This document shows positions 53,910-63,552 of a stretch of 64,000 nt of DNA, one piece after another. The notes under the pieces were generated by a model. That model was not told the DNA's origin, searched no databases, and saw only the letters and a program-made list of their open reading frames with translations. The stretch lies in the NCBI RefSeq assembly GCF_018982965.1, contig NZ_JACBYP010000028.1, positions 1-64,000 of the forward strand. The letters are read 5' to 3'. The translations under genes and the position numbers were made by a program. Every line of letters begins with the position of its first letter. Position 1 is the stretch's first letter. The DNA is from Streptomyces mayonensis. Lineage in GTDB: Bacteria; Actinomycetota; Actinomycetes; Streptomycetales; Streptomycetaceae.

Positions 53910-54842
53910 ATGTCACCCCGGCTCGACGGATCGCGTACCCACCAAGCGACGTCGACACTCCCTCCGGAACATCTGGATCCCATCGAGCACCACGACGCGG
54001 TCGACGTGACCGACGCCGTCGTCGACCACGACGGTGTTCTCGCCGGGCTTCCGGACATCCCCGCGTACGACGAGGTGGCTCCGGCGGACGCCCGGGTCCT
54101 GTCCAAGACCCTCTTCGAGCGGCTGGAGTCGCTGGAGGAAGGCACCCACGAGTACGCGTACGTACGCAACACGCTCGTCGAGCTGAACCTCGCGCTGGTC
54201 AAGTTCGCCGCCTCCCGCTTCCGTTCGCGCAGCGAGCCGATGGAGGACATCATCCAGGTCGGCACCATCGGCCTGATCAAGGCGATCGACCGCTTCGAGC
54301 TGTCGCGCGGTGTGGAGTTCCCCACGTTCGCGATGCCGACCATCATCGGCGAGATCAAGCGCTTCTTCCGTGACACCTCGTGGTCCGTGCGCGTCCCGCG
54401 CCGCCTCCAGGAACTGCGGCTCGACCTGGCCAAGGCCGGCGACGAACTGGCCCAGCGCCTCGACCGCGCCCCCACGGTGAGCGAGCTGGCCGAGCACCTC
54501 GGCCTGTCGCGCGAAGAGGTCGTCGAGGGCATGGCTGCCTCCAACGCCTACACCGCCTCCTCGCTGGACGCCCAGCCGGAGGAGGACGACGCGGAAGGCG
54601 CGCTCGCCGACCGCATCGGCTACGAGGACCACGGGCTCGAGGGCATCGAGTACGTCGAGTCGCTCAAGCCGCTGATCGCCGAACTCCCCTCCCGGGACCG
54701 CAAGATCCTCTCCCTGCGCTTCGTCGCGGGCATGACCCAGTCGGAGATCGGCGAGGAGCTGGGCATCTCCCAGATGCACGTCTCGCGCCTGCTGTCGCGC
54801 ACACTCGTACGGCTGCGCAAGGGGCTCACGGTCGAGGAGTGA
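53910..54842 (+). CDS. sigI: SigB/SigF-type alternative sigma factor SigI
   Basis: A 310-residue sigma factor with a variable N terminus (to about 60), region 2 (VRNTLVELNLALVKFAASRF, MEDIIQVGTIGLIKAIDRFE, FPTFAMPTIIGEIKRFFRD), region 3 (PTVSELAEHLGLSREEV) and region 4 (SLRFVAGMTQSEIGEELGIS with SQMHVSRLLSR). ATG 53910 was chosen because GGAGG lies 5 nt upstream; ATG 53886 and longer readings have no ribosome site. Regulated by PrsI and ArsI, divergently encoded. A strong hairpin terminator follows the gene. Confidence 0.9.
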   Translation: MSPRLDGSRTHQATSTLPPEHLDPIEHHDAVDVTDAVVDHDGVLAGLPDIPAYDEVAPADARVLSKTLFERLESLEEGTHEYAYVRNTLVELNLALVKFAASRFRSRSEPMEDIIQVGTIGLIKAIDRFELSRGVEFPTFAMPTIIGEIKRFFRDTSWSVRVPRRLQELRLDLAKAGDELAQRLDRAPTVSELAEHLGLSREEVVEGMAASNAYTASSLDAQPEEDDAEGALADRIGYEDHGLEGIEYVESLKPLIAELPSRDRKILSLRFVAGMTQSEIGEELGISQMHVSRLLSRTLVRLRKGLTVEE

Positions 54843-54869
54843 TCCTCACCGGGTGACGCTTGCCCTCCA

Positions 54870-54897
54870 GGGGGCGGTCCGAGGTCGGACCGCCCCC
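54870..54897 (+). terminator. Terminator of sigI
   Basis: GGGGGCGGTCC and GGACCGCCCCC form a perfect 11-bp stem with loop GAGGTC, 27 nt beyond the stop codon, followed by TTCGGG. Confidence 0.9.
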
Positions 54898-54911
54898 TTC
54901 GGGCTGTCCGG

Positions 54912-55005
54912 GACGGCACAGGACGGGACGGGACGGGACGTCCGGACGGGACGTCAAAACGGTTGGGACAGGACCTGACAAGACCTGACAGGACCTGACA
55001 GGGGC
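54912..55005. repeat. Short tandem repeats after sigI
   Basis: GACGG pentamers (54919-54950, with GGACGGGACGTC twice) and three 10-nt GACCTGACA(A/G) units (54970-55000). They occupy the gap between the convergent sigI and hutI genes. Confidence 0.8.
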
Positions 55006-55054
55006 GGGCAAGGGACGGCCGGGCCCTGGGGCGGGCCGACACGCTCGCGCCCCG

Positions 55055-56230
55055 TCAGTGCACGTGCACGCCCCGCCGCCACACCCCCGCGACCAGCGGC
55101 ACCCCCGGCCGGTAGGCCAGGTGGACATGGCTCGGTGCGTCGAGGAGCGTCAGGTCGGCGTACGCGCCCGGGGTGAGGCGGCCGACGTCGTCGCGGCGCA
55201 GGGCGGCGGCGCCGCCGGCCGTGGCCGACCAGACCGCCTCGTCCGGGGTCATCCCCATGTCCCGCACCGCGAGCGCGATGCAGAAGGGCACGGAGGACGT
55301 GAAGGACGAGCCGGGGTTGCAGTCGGTGGACAGGGCGACCGTGGCCCCCGCGTCGAGCAGCCGCCGGGCGTCCGGCCACCGGGCGCGGGTGGAGAACTCG
55401 GCACCGGGCAGCAGCGTCGCGACGGTCCGGCTGTTCGCCAGGGCGTCCACGTCGGCGTCGGTGAGGTGGGTGCAGTGGTCGGCGCTGGCCGCGTCCAGTT
55501 CCACGGCCAACTGCACGCCGGGGCCGTAGGAGAGCTGGTTGGCGTGGATGCGCGGGTGCAGGCCCCTGGCCCTCCCGGCGGTGAGGATCGCGCGGGCCTG
55601 GTCGCCGTCGAAGGCGCCCTTCTCGCAGAAGACGTCGATCCAACGGGCGTACGGGGCGCAGGCGTCGAGCATCTCGCCGGTGACCAGACGGACGTAGGCG
55701 GCGGGGTCGTCGGTGAGTTCGGGGGCGACGATGTGGGCGCCGAGGAAGGTGACCTCGTCGGTGTGGCGCGCGGCGACGCGCAGGGCGCGGGACTCGTCGG
55801 CGGTGGTCAGGCCGTAGCCGGACTTGGTCTCGAACGTCGTCGTGCCCTGGCGCAGGGCCTCCGCGAGGTAGCGGGTGAGGCCGGCCTCCAGTTCCGCGTC
55901 GCTCGTGGCCCGGGTGGCGGCGACGGTGGTGCGGATGCCGCCGGCGCCGTAGGGGCGGCCGGACATGCGGGCGTTGAACTCCTCGGTGCGGTCGCCGCCG
56001 AAGAGGAGGTGGGAGTGGGAGTCGACGAAGCCGGGGAGGACCGCCCGGCCCTCGGCGTCGACCCGATTGTCAGTGGCGGGTGCTTTGCTTGATTCACCGG
56101 TCCACACGACGCGGTCGCCTTCGACGACGACGGCCGCGTCCCGGACCAGACCGAGCGGGGAGTGGTCGCCGAGGGAGGGGTCGTTGGTGACGAGCGTGGC
56201 GATGTTGGTGATGACGGTGCTGCTGCTCAT
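55055..56230 (-). CDS. hutI: Imidazolonepropionase HutI
   Basis: A 391-residue amidohydrolase opening imidazolone-propionate to N-formimidoyl-L-glutamate. The metal site is seen in [13 protein letters not shown], the substrate-binding segment in [10 protein letters not shown], then [20 protein letters not shown] and the late aspartate in [13 protein letters not shown] 56230 has AGGGA upstream. Last gene of the hut operon, 77 nt after hutF. Confidence 0.95.
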   Translation of the reverse strand: MSSSTVITNIATLVTNDPSLGDHSPLGLVRDAAVVVEGDRVVWTGESSKAPATDNRVDAEGRAVLPGFVDSHSHLLFGGDRTEEFNARMSGRPYGAGGIRTTVAATRATSDAELEAGLTRYLAEALRQGTTTFETKSGYGLTTADESRALRVAARHTDEVTFLGAHIVAPELTDDPAAYVRLVTGEMLDACAPYARWIDVFCEKGAFDGDQARAILTAGRARGLHPRIHANQLSYGPGVQLAVELDAASADHCTHLTDADVDALANSRTVATLLPGAEFSTRARWPDARRLLDAGATVALSTDCNPGSSFTSSVPFCIALAVRDMGMTPDEAVWSATAGGAAALRRDDVGRLTPGAYADLTLLDAPSHVHLAYRPGVPLVAGVWRRGVHVH

Positions 56231-56307
56231 GGGGTCCCTGGTGTCCTCGTGGGGGCGGGGGCTGGAGCGGGGGCGGACGCCGGAGCGGGCGCGGGCGGCC
56301 GGGCCGG

Positions 56308-57717
56308 TCAGGCGCGCAGGGCTTCCGCGGCCCGCGCGAGGGCCTGCGGCACGTCGGGCACGAGCGTGTGCGCCCCGTCGCGTACGACGTGCCGCCCGCC
56401 CACGACCGTGTGCCGTACGTCCGCTGCCGACGCGGCGAATACGGCCGTCTCGGCGCCGAGCCTGGGCAGCGGCCCCGCCGTTCTGACCGAGTCGAGCGCG
56501 ATCGTCGCGAGGTCGGCGCGGGCCCCCGCCTCGATGCGGCCGGTGTCGTCCCAGCCGAGGGCGGCGTGACCGTCGGCGGTGGCGGCACGCAGCAGGGCGG
56601 CGGCGGTCCAGTGGCCGCGGGTGCGGGTGCGCAGGCGTTCGTTCAGCTCCATCGCCCGCGCTTCCTCCAGCAGGTCGACGACGGCGTGGCTGTCGGAGCC
56701 GAGCGACAGCGTCGAGCCCGCCCGCTGCAGGGCGGCCGCCGGGCCGATGCCGTCGGCGAGGTCCCGTTCCGTGGTGGGGCACATGCAGGTGCCGGTGCGG
56801 CTGCCGCCGAGCAGGGCGACGTCCTCGTCCGTGAGGTGGGTGCTGTGGACGGCGGTGGTGTGCCCGCCCAGCACACCGTGGTCGGCGAGGAGCCGGGTGG
56901 GGGTGCGTCCGTGGGCCTGCCGGCAGGCGTCGTTCTCGGCGGTCTGCTCCGACAGGTGCACATGCAGCGGGGCCCGCCGCTCCCCGGCCCAGTGCGCCAC
57001 GGTCGCCAACTGCTCGGCGGGCACGGCCCGTACGGAGTGGATCGCGGCCCCGATCCGTGCGTGATCCTGATCCTTGAGAACTGAACAGCGTTGCGCCCAG
57101 GCGTCCGCCGTGCCGTCGGAGAAGCGGAGCTGGTGGGTGTTCGGGGGCTCGCCGAAGCCGGAGGACAGATAACAGGTGTCGAGGAGGGTGATGCGGATGC
57201 CGGCTTCGGCGGCGGCCTCGATCAGGGCCTCGCCCATCGCGTTGGGGTCCGCGTAGGCGGTACCGCCGGCTGCGTGGTGGACGTAGTGGAACTCGCCGAC
57301 GGCCGTGATGCCGGCCAGCGCCATCTCGGCGTACACCGCGCGGGCGAGGGCGTGGTAGGTGTCCGGGGTCAGCCGGTCGGCGACGGAGTACATGACCTCG
57401 CGCCAGGTCCAGAAGGTGCCGGCGCCGACCTGGACGGTGCCGCGCAGGGCGCGGTGGAAGGCGTGCGAGTGGGCGTTGGCCAGTCCCGGGAGGGTCAGTC
57501 CCCGCAGGATCTCGGCGCCGGACGGCGGGGCGGTGACGCCTTCGTGGACGGCGGCGATGCGGCCGTCCCGCACGTCGAGGGCGACGCCCGGCTCGACGTG
57601 GGTGCCGAGCCACGCGTGCTCCAGCCAGTACGTTCTAGCCGGCGCCCCGGTCGGCGCCCCGGTCGGCGTGCGTGCCGGCGCCCCGGTCGGCGTGCGTGTC
57701 GGCTCGGTGGGGGTCAC
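56308..57717 (-). CDS. hutF: Formimidoylglutamate deiminase HutF
   Basis: A 469-residue amidohydrolase converting N-formimidoylglutamate to N-formylglutamate and ammonia. It has [25 protein letters not shown], a [14 protein letters not shown] segment and [16 protein letters not shown]. The first 30 residues are a TPTGAPAR repeat, encoded by a repeat at 57637-57705. GTG 57717 overlaps the preceding gene's stop by 4 nt (GTGA). The continuous open frame extending upstream to 59364 is a shadow of the two genes on the same strand. Presence of HutF implies the route through formylglutamate rather than direct formimidoylglutamase. Confidence 0.9.
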   Translation of the reverse strand: MTPTEPTRTPTGAPARTPTGAPTGAPARTYWLEHAWLGTHVEPGVALDVRDGRIAAVHEGVTAPPSGAEILRGLTLPGLANAHSHAFHRALRGTVQVGAGTFWTWREVMYSVADRLTPDTYHALARAVYAEMALAGITAVGEFHYVHHAAGGTAYADPNAMGEALIEAAAEAGIRITLLDTCYLSSGFGEPPNTHQLRFSDGTADAWAQRCSVLKDQDHARIGAAIHSVRAVPAEQLATVAHWAGERRAPLHVHLSEQTAENDACRQAHGRTPTRLLADHGVLGGHTTAVHSTHLTDEDVALLGGSRTGTCMCPTTERDLADGIGPAAALQRAGSTLSLGSDSHAVVDLLEEARAMELNERLRTRTRGHWTAAALLRAATADGHAALGWDDTGRIEAGARADLATIALDSVRTAGPLPRLGAETAVFAASAADVRHTVVGGRHVVRDGAHTLVPDVPQALARAAEALRA

Positions 57718-58931
57718 GTGCGGGCCAGCCCTTCCAGTACGTCGGCGAGTGCGCGCACTCCGGCCACGCAGTCGTCCTCGGCGGCGTATTCGGCCGGAGA
57801 GTGCGAGACGCCGGTGGGGTTGCGCACGAACAGCATGGCGGTCGGGATGCTCCCGGAGAGGATTCCGGCGTCGTGTCCGGCGCCGGTGCCGAGGACCGGC
57901 ACGCGCAGGTCCGCCTCGCTGCCGAGGATGCGGGCGAGTTCGTCGCGCAGGGTGTGGTCGAAGTCGACGACCGGGGTGAAGGACTCGCACTCCACGTCGA
58001 GGTCGACGCCGTGGGCGGCGGCGTACCCCCGGGCGGCCTTCTCCACGCCGGCGACCACGCCGTCCAGGCTCTCCTGGTCGGCGGCGCGGGCGTCGAGCCA
58101 GCCGCGCACCAGGGACGGGATGGCGTTGACCCCGTTGGGCTCGACGGCGACCTTGCCGAAGGTCGCGACGGCACCGGCGAGTTCGGCCTCGCGGCGGGCG
58201 GCGAGGACGGTCTCGGCGTAGGAGGGCATGGGGTCGTGGCGGTCGGCGAGACGGGTGGTGCCGGCGTGGTTGGCCTCGCCGTGGAAGTCGAACCGCCAGC
58301 GTCCGTGCGGCCAGATGGCGGAGGCGATGCCGATGCGGTCGCCGGACAGGTCCAGGGCGCGGCCCTGCTCGACGTGGAGTTCGACGAAGGCGCCGATGCG
58401 GGCGAGCCGTTCGGGGTCGGGTCCGACGGAGTCCGGGTCGTGCCCGGCGCGCTCCATGGCCTGCGGGAGGGTGATGCCGTCGGCGTCGGTGAGGCGGTGG
58501 GCCTGCTCGGTGGTGAGGGCGCCGGAGGTGAGCCGGGAGCCGACGCAGGCGAGGCCGAAGCGGGCGCCCTCCTCGTCGCCGAAGTTGACGATGCCCAGGG
58601 GCCTGGTGAGCCGTGCTCCCCTGCCGCGCAGTTCGTCCAGCGCGGCGAAGGCGGAGACCACGCCGAGGGGTCCGTCGAAGGCGCCGCCGTCGGGCACCGA
58701 GTCGAGGTGGGATCCGGTGACGACGGCGTTCCCGGCGGCCGGGTCGCCGAGCCAGGCCCACTGGTTGCCGTTGCGGTCGGTCTCGTACGCCAGCCCACGT
58801 GCCCCGGCCTGTTCCCGGAACCAGGTCCGGCAGTCCGCGTCGGCGCCGGTCCAGGCGTAGCGCCGGTAGCCGCCGGATGCGGAGCTGCGGCCCACCGGCA
58901 GCAGCTCCGCCCACATGCCGTGGAAGCTCAC
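57714..58931 (-). CDS. M20 allantoate amidohydrolase-type enzyme, probable deformylase of the hut pathway
   Basis: A 405-residue cytoplasmic metalloenzyme of the AllC/HyuC (N-carbamoyl-L-amino acid hydrolase) group. Metal ligands are visible in [29 protein letters not shown] and [11 protein letters not shown], with the dimer lid around NGVNAIPS and a final His in VSHSPAEYA. Coupled by 4-nt overlaps to hutU before and hutF after. N-formylglutamate deformylase (HutG) is not encoded here, and this enzyme's usual chemistry (cleaving N-carbamoyl amino acids) is close, so it may remove the formyl group. That role is inference. Confidence 0.88.
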   Translation of the reverse strand: MSFHGMWAELLPVGRSSASGGYRRYAWTGADADCRTWFREQAGARGLAYETDRNGNQWAWLGDPAAGNAVVTGSHLDSVPDGGAFDGPLGVVSAFAALDELRGRGARLTRPLGIVNFGDEEGARFGLACVGSRLTSGALTTEQAHRLTDADGITLPQAMERAGHDPDSVGPDPERLARIGAFVELHVEQGRALDLSGDRIGIASAIWPHGRWRFDFHGEANHAGTTRLADRHDPMPSYAETVLAARREAELAGAVATFGKVAVEPNGVNAIPSLVRGWLDARAADQESLDGVVAGVEKAARGYAAAHGVDLDVECESFTPVVDFDHTLRDELARILGSEADLRVPVLGTGAGHDAGILSGSIPTAMLFVRNPTGVSHSPAEYAAEDDCVAGVRALADVLEGLART

Positions 58932-60616
58932 GCGCCGTCACCCTCGCGCGTCGCGTCTCCCTCGCGCATGGGCACCCGCACGCCCCGCTCCCCGGCCACC
59001 GACTCGGCGATGTCGTACCCGGCGTCGACGTGCCGGATGACCCCCATGCCGGGGTCGTTGGTGAGGACCCGGCGGATCTTCTCCCCGGCGAGCGGGGTGC
59101 CGTCGGCGACGGTGACCTGCCCGGCGTGCAGGGAGCGGCCCATGCCCACGCCGCCGCCGTGGTGCAGGGAGACCCAGGAGGCGCCGGAGGCCACGTTGAC
59201 CATGGCGTTGAGCAGCGGCCAGTCGGCAATGGCGTCGGAACCGTCGAGCATGGCCTCGGTCTCGCGGTACGGGGAGGCGACCGAGCCGCAGTCGAGGTGG
59301 TCGCGGCCGATGACGACCGGCGCGGCCAGCTCGCCGCTCGCCACCATGTCGTTGAACCGCTCACCGGCCTTGTCGCGCTCGCCGTAGCCGAGCCAGCAGA
59401 TCCGGGCGGGCAGGCCCTGGAAGCGGACCCGCTCCCCCGCCATCCTGATCCAGCGGGCCAGGGAGTCGTTCTCGGGGAAGAGATCGAGGACCGCCTTGTC
59501 GGTCCTGGCGATGTCGGCCGGGTCGCCGGACAGGGCCGCCCAGCGGAAGGGGCCCTTGCCCTCGCAGAAGAGCGGGCGGATGTACGCGGGGACGAAGCCC
59601 GGGAAGGCGAACGCCCGGTCGTACCCGGCGAGCCGGGCCTCCCCGCGGATGGAGTTGCCGTAGTCGAAGACCTCAGCGCCGGCGTCCTGGAAGCCGACCA
59701 TGGCCTCCACGTGCCGGGCCATGGACTCGCGGGCGCGGGTCGTGAAGCCGGCCGGGTCCTTGGCGGCGGCGTCGGCCATGTCCTCGAAGGCGATGCCCGT
59801 GGGCAGGTAGGCCAGCGGGTCGTGGGCGGAGGTCTGGTCGGTGACGATGTCGATCGGGGCGCCCTGGGCGAGCAGCTGCGGGACGAGTTCGGCGGCGTTG
59901 CCGAGGACGCCGACGGACAGCGGCTTCCGCCGGTCCCGGGCCTCGGTGGCGAGCCGGAGGGCGTGCTCGGGCGAGTCGGCCCGCACGTCGAGGTACCGGT
60001 GCTCGATGCGGCGGTCGATGGCGCGGGGGTCGCAGTCGACGCAGATCACGACGCCGCCGTTCATCGTCACGGCCAGCGGCTGCGCGCCGCCCATGCCGCC
60101 GAGCCCGGCGGTCAGCGTGATCGTCCCGGCGAGGGTGCCGCCGAACCGCTTGGCGGCGACGGCGGCGAAGGTCTCGTAGGTGCCCTGGAGGATGCCCTGG
60201 GTGCCGATGTAGATCCAGGAGCCGGCCGTCATCTGCCCGTACATGGTCAGGCCGAGGGCCTCCAGGCGGCGGAACTCCTCCCAGGTGGCCCAGTCGCCGA
60301 CCAGGTTGGAGTTGGCGATGAGGACGCGCGGGGCCCACTCGTGGGTCTGCATGACGCCGACCGGACGGCCGGACTGGACGAGCATCGTCTCGTCCTGCTT
60401 GAGAGTCCTCAGCGTCCGGACCATCGCGTCGAAGGAGCGCCAGTCGCGGGCCGCCTTGCCCGTACCGCCGTAGACGACGAGCTGGTCGGGGTGCTCGGCG
60501 ACCTCGGGGTCGAGGTTGTTCTGCAGCATCCGCAGGGCGGCCTCCTGCTGCCAGCCCAGGGCGCTCGGCTCGGTACCGCGTGGCGCTCGGACAGGTCGGG
60601 GTCCGGCTCCGGACAT
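58928..60616 (-). CDS. hutU: Urocanate hydratase HutU
   Basis: A 562-residue NAD+-dependent enzyme converting urocanate to imidazolone-propionate. It contains [12 protein letters not shown], the NAD-binding [26 protein letters not shown] and the conserved Cys region [20 protein letters not shown] with [12 protein letters not shown] 60616 follows a GGAGG ribosome site. First gene of the hut operon; histidine ammonia-lyase is not in this window. Two palindromes lie in its promoter region. Confidence 0.96.
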   Translation of the reverse strand: MSGAGPRPVRAPRGTEPSALGWQQEAALRMLQNNLDPEVAEHPDQLVVYGGTGKAARDWRSFDAMVRTLRTLKQDETMLVQSGRPVGVMQTHEWAPRVLIANSNLVGDWATWEEFRRLEALGLTMYGQMTAGSWIYIGTQGILQGTYETFAAVAAKRFGGTLAGTITLTAGLGGMGGAQPLAVTMNGGVVICVDCDPRAIDRRIEHRYLDVRADSPEHALRLATEARDRRKPLSVGVLGNAAELVPQLLAQGAPIDIVTDQTSAHDPLAYLPTGIAFEDMADAAAKDPAGFTTRARESMARHVEAMVGFQDAGAEVFDYGNSIRGEARLAGYDRAFAFPGFVPAYIRPLFCEGKGPFRWAALSGDPADIARTDKAVLDLFPENDSLARWIRMAGERVRFQGLPARICWLGYGERDKAGERFNDMVASGELAAPVVIGRDHLDCGSVASPYRETEAMLDGSDAIADWPLLNAMVNVASGASWVSLHHGGGVGMGRSLHAGQVTVADGTPLAGEKIRRVLTNDPGMGVIRHVDAGYDIAESVAGERGVRVPMREGDATREGDGA

Positions 60617-60659
60617 GGTCTGCCTCCTGGTGGCTTGCTCCCGGCGGATGATTGCTATG

Positions 60660-60710
60660 GATATTCATATCGTCACCGGGTGAATAGAACTAGTCAACAC
60701 GGTCGTGTTG
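60660..60710 (-). promoter_or_regulatory. hutU promoter with two palindromes
   Basis: On the minus strand TTGACT (60692-60697) is a good -35, with ACGATA/GATATG 18-20 nt downstream as the -10 region. A perfect palindrome GATAT-TC-ATATC (60660-60671) overlaps the -10, and a second, CAACACG-GT-CGTGTTG (60695-60710), overlaps the -35. Both are placed where a repressor would block transcription. Confidence 0.6.
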
Positions 60711-60778
60711 CGCGGCGGCCGCGTGCGAGTGTGGGGGTTGGACCCGTTTGAGCAGGCAGTGACGGTATGGAGGCTCGC

Positions 60779-62209
60779 GTGAACGACGGCAGGGACATCA
60801 GCGGTGACTTCGGCGGCTCCGACGTACGGCGGGCGGCCCGGCGGGACGAGGCCGTGCGGGCGGCCGTGGAGCAGGGGCTGCTCGGCCCCGGCACCCCGAT
60901 CGTCGGACTGCTGGACGTCGCGGGGATACGGGAGTCGGCGGCGGCCCTGCGCGCCGCGTTCGACGCGGTGACGGCGCCCGGCACGCCCGTGCTGCACGCC
61001 TTCGCGGTCAAGGCGACGCCGCTGGTCCCGGTGCTGCGACTGCTGCACGAGGAGGGCATCGGCGCGGAGGTCGCGAGCCCCGGCGAGCTGGCCCTGGCCC
61101 GGGCGGCGGGGGTGCCGGCGGGGCGGACGGTCCTCGACTCGCCCGCCAAGACGCCGGACGAGCTGCGTGAGGCGCTGACGCTGGGCATCGCCGTCAACGC
61201 GGACAATCCGCAGGAGCTGGGGCGCATCGACGCCCTGATGGCCGAGGGCCCGAGCGCCTCGCCGGTCGGCGTCCGGGTCAATCCGCAGGTCGGCGGCGGT
61301 TCCATCGAGGCGCTGTCGACGGCGACGGCGACCTCGAAGTTCGGGGTGGCGCTGCGGGACGAGGGGGCGCGCGAGTGGGTGGTGCGGGCGTACCTGGACC
61401 GTCCGTGGCTGACCCGGCTGCACGCGCACACCGGTTCCCAGGGCATTCCGACGGCCCTGATGAGCGAAGGCGTGCGGGAGACGTACGCACTGGCCGAGGA
61501 GATCAACGAACGGGCCGGGCGGCGGCAGGTCGACACCCTCGACATCGGCGGCGGCCTGCCGGTCAACTTCGCGTCGGACGAGACGGTACCGACGTACGCC
61601 GAGTACGCGCGCGTGCTGCGCGAGGCGGTACCGGGGCTGTTCGACGGGCGGTACGGGCTGGTCACCGAGTTCGGGCGGTCACTGCTCGCCAAGCACGGGA
61701 CGATCGTGGCGCGCGTGGAGTACGCCAAGAGCGCCGGGGGCCGCCCGATCGCGGTGACGCACGCGGGCGTGCAGGTGGCGACGCGGACGGTGTACGCGCC
61801 GGGGTCGTGGCCGCTGCGGGTCGCCGCGTACGACGGCAAGGGGCAGCCGAAGGAGGGCGCGGACGTGGTGCAGGACGTGGCCGGCCCGGCCTGCTTCGCG
61901 GGCGACCTGCTGGCCGTGGGGCGGGCGCTGCCGCTCCTGGAACAGGGCGACTACGCGGCGGTGCTGGACACGGGGGCGTACTACTTCGCCCACCACTACG
62001 CGTACAACTCGCTGGCACGCCCCGCGGTGTACGGCTTCACCGAGGCCGAGGACGGGGCCGGGGGAGGCCACGGGGGCGGGAACGCGGGGACCGCCTTCGC
62101 CACCGTGCGCGCGGCGCAGACGACGGAGGAGATCGTGGCCGAGGCGGGAGGAGCGTACGCCGACGCGCTGACCGGGGGCTTTCTCCGCGGGGAGACGGGT
62201 GCCGTGTAG
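60779..62209 (+). CDS. LysA-like fold-III PLP decarboxylase
   Basis: A 476-residue enzyme of the diaminopimelate/ornithine decarboxylase group. The PLP lysine lies in HAFAVKATPLVP (about residue 78), phosphate binding in LHAHTGSQGIP and DIGGGLPVNF, and the C-terminal domain has GPACFAGDLLA, matching the CxSGD-type substrate loop, and a tyrosine in GAYYFAHHYAYNS. The true diaminopimelate decarboxylase is normally encoded elsewhere, so the substrate may differ. GTG 60779 was chosen because GGAGG lies 5 nt upstream; ATG 60767 has none. Divergent from hutU. Confidence 0.85.
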   Translation: MNDGRDISGDFGGSDVRRAARRDEAVRAAVEQGLLGPGTPIVGLLDVAGIRESAAALRAAFDAVTAPGTPVLHAFAVKATPLVPVLRLLHEEGIGAEVASPGELALARAAGVPAGRTVLDSPAKTPDELREALTLGIAVNADNPQELGRIDALMAEGPSASPVGVRVNPQVGGGSIEALSTATATSKFGVALRDEGAREWVVRAYLDRPWLTRLHAHTGSQGIPTALMSEGVRETYALAEEINERAGRRQVDTLDIGGGLPVNFASDETVPTYAEYARVLREAVPGLFDGRYGLVTEFGRSLLAKHGTIVARVEYAKSAGGRPIAVTHAGVQVATRTVYAPGSWPLRVAAYDGKGQPKEGADVVQDVAGPACFAGDLLAVGRALPLLEQGDYAAVLDTGAYYFAHHYAYNSLARPAVYGFTEAEDGAGGGHGGGNAGTAFATVRAAQTTEEIVAEAGGAYADALTGGFLRGETGAV

Positions 62210-62773
62210 AACGCCGTGCGTCACGTGGCCGGTCCCTCTCGGTCCGGCCGCGCGAGCGGACTCCGTGCCGCCCGGCGGCACGGCGGCGTGCAGCCTCGTC
62301 CGTGCGGCCGCGTGTCCGTGCGGCAGAGCGTCCGCGCGGCCTGACCCGATCCCCGTCCGCGGCGTGGTAGGCGCCGGGAGCGGGGCGCGCACCGCGCCTG
62401 ACCGGTGGGGCTCGCCGATCGCGTCGTCCGACCGCTCCGTCCGGACGCTCCGTCCGGTCCTCCGTCCGGTGGTGCGGGCGCGGTCGGGCCGTACGGTGCC
62501 ACAGCCCCGGCCGACCGTACGGCGCCACAGCCCCCGCGCCCCACACAGACCGCGCACCGCCGAGGGGACACCGCGCCCCGGCAGGGCAGCCCGCACCTCA
62601 ACGGCGTACCGCGCTCCCGGGAGGGCCCGCATCCCGACGGGGCACCGCGCTACCGGAAGCGTCCGCACTCCGACGGGAAGCGTCGCGCCTCCCGGCAGAG
62701 CCCATCCCCCCGACGGGAAGCGTCGCGCCTCCCGGCAGGGCCCCCGACGGGGAGCACCGCGCCCCCGTCCCGG
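62210..62773. repeat. Repetitive intergenic region after the decarboxylase gene
   Basis: 564 nt with no supported gene. It contains three CTCCGTCCGG units (62436-62470), a GTACGGTGCCACAGCCCC near-repeat (62492-62535), and about four imperfect units of about 35-40 nt between 62599 and 62772. The best pair, CGACGGGAAGCGTCGCGCCT, is at 62671 and 62711 (exact period 40). The region separates convergent genes. Confidence 0.75.
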
Positions 62774-63361
62774 TCAGGCCAGTGCTGCCGTCTTGCGCCT
62801 GGCCCCGCCCGGGGCGGCGTCGCCCGCCGCGATGCCGGTGCTGCGGTAGGCCTTGACCGCCTTGCCCGCCGGGCGGCCGGTGTTCGCGGCGAGCCAGTCC
62901 ACGCGGACCCACAGCAGGGACTGGCCGGACTGCTCGCGGCGGCCCAGCCAGGCCGACTTGAGCCACAGTCCGGCACCGCAGCCGGCCAGCAGCAGTCCGC
63001 CCGCCGCCGGCACGGCGAAGGCGCTGCCCAGGGCGGCGAGGAAGGCGAGGAGCAGCCACCAGCGGTGGCCCCGGCGCCAGTTGCGTACGGTCACCGCGCG
63101 GTCCTGGAGCACGTCGTGCTTGCCCGCGCGGGCGGCCGAGCCGGCCAGGGCGGTGTAGCGGCGGCGGCGCACGCAGGCCACGACGGCCGCGGCGACGATG
63201 AAGAGTGCGGCCCCGGCCAGTACACCGATCCGGCGCCCGGTGAGTCCGGGCACCAGCACGCCGATGCCCGCGGCGAAGACGCCCAGCCACCACAGCGGCC
63301 CCGCCCCCGCCCGTACGACGACGGCGACCCGAGCCAGCCCCACCTGTCCTCCGCGCGCCAC
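62774..63361 (-). CDS. Integral membrane protein of unknown function
   Basis: A 195-residue protein with four hydrophobic segments (about 20-40, 44-64, 101-118 and 119-136) and a hydrophilic, basic C-terminal part. No family is recognised with confidence. GTG 63361 was chosen because GGAGGCAGGAC lies directly upstream; longer readings to 63466 lack a ribosome site. Confidence 0.75.
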   Translation of the reverse strand: MARGGQVGLARVAVVVRAGAGPLWWLGVFAAGIGVLVPGLTGRRIGVLAGAALFIVAAAVVACVRRRRYTALAGSAARAGKHDVLQDRAVTVRNWRRGHRWWLLLAFLAALGSAFAVPAAGGLLLAGCGAGLWLKSAWLGRREQSGQSLLWVRVDWLAANTGRPAGKAVKAYRSTGIAAGDAAPGGARRKTAALA

Positions 63362-63552
63362 GTCCTGCCTCCGTCCCACTCGTGCCTGCCGACGCCTGTC
63401 GCGCCGGTCCGCGTCTGCGTGATGCGCCCTCAAGGGCGTGTCAGGCGCCGCACTGTAACGGGGCAAGCTGAGACGAATCTGAGAACGCGTCCGCCGTCCG
63501 GGTCACGTACTCCGGGTCACGCAGGAGGCGGCGTACCGGACCGCCGGCGGGC

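Noticed and set aside
57718..59364. Upstream extension of hutF giving a 1018-residue fusion
   Set aside because: The extension overlaps the M20 and hutU genes in another frame and is Arg/Pro-rich; the GTGA overlap fixes the true start.
60779..62209. Assignment as the cell's diaminopimelate decarboxylase lysA
   Set aside because: Motifs fit the wider decarboxylase family only, and no lysine or homoserine genes are adjacent; specificity is left open.
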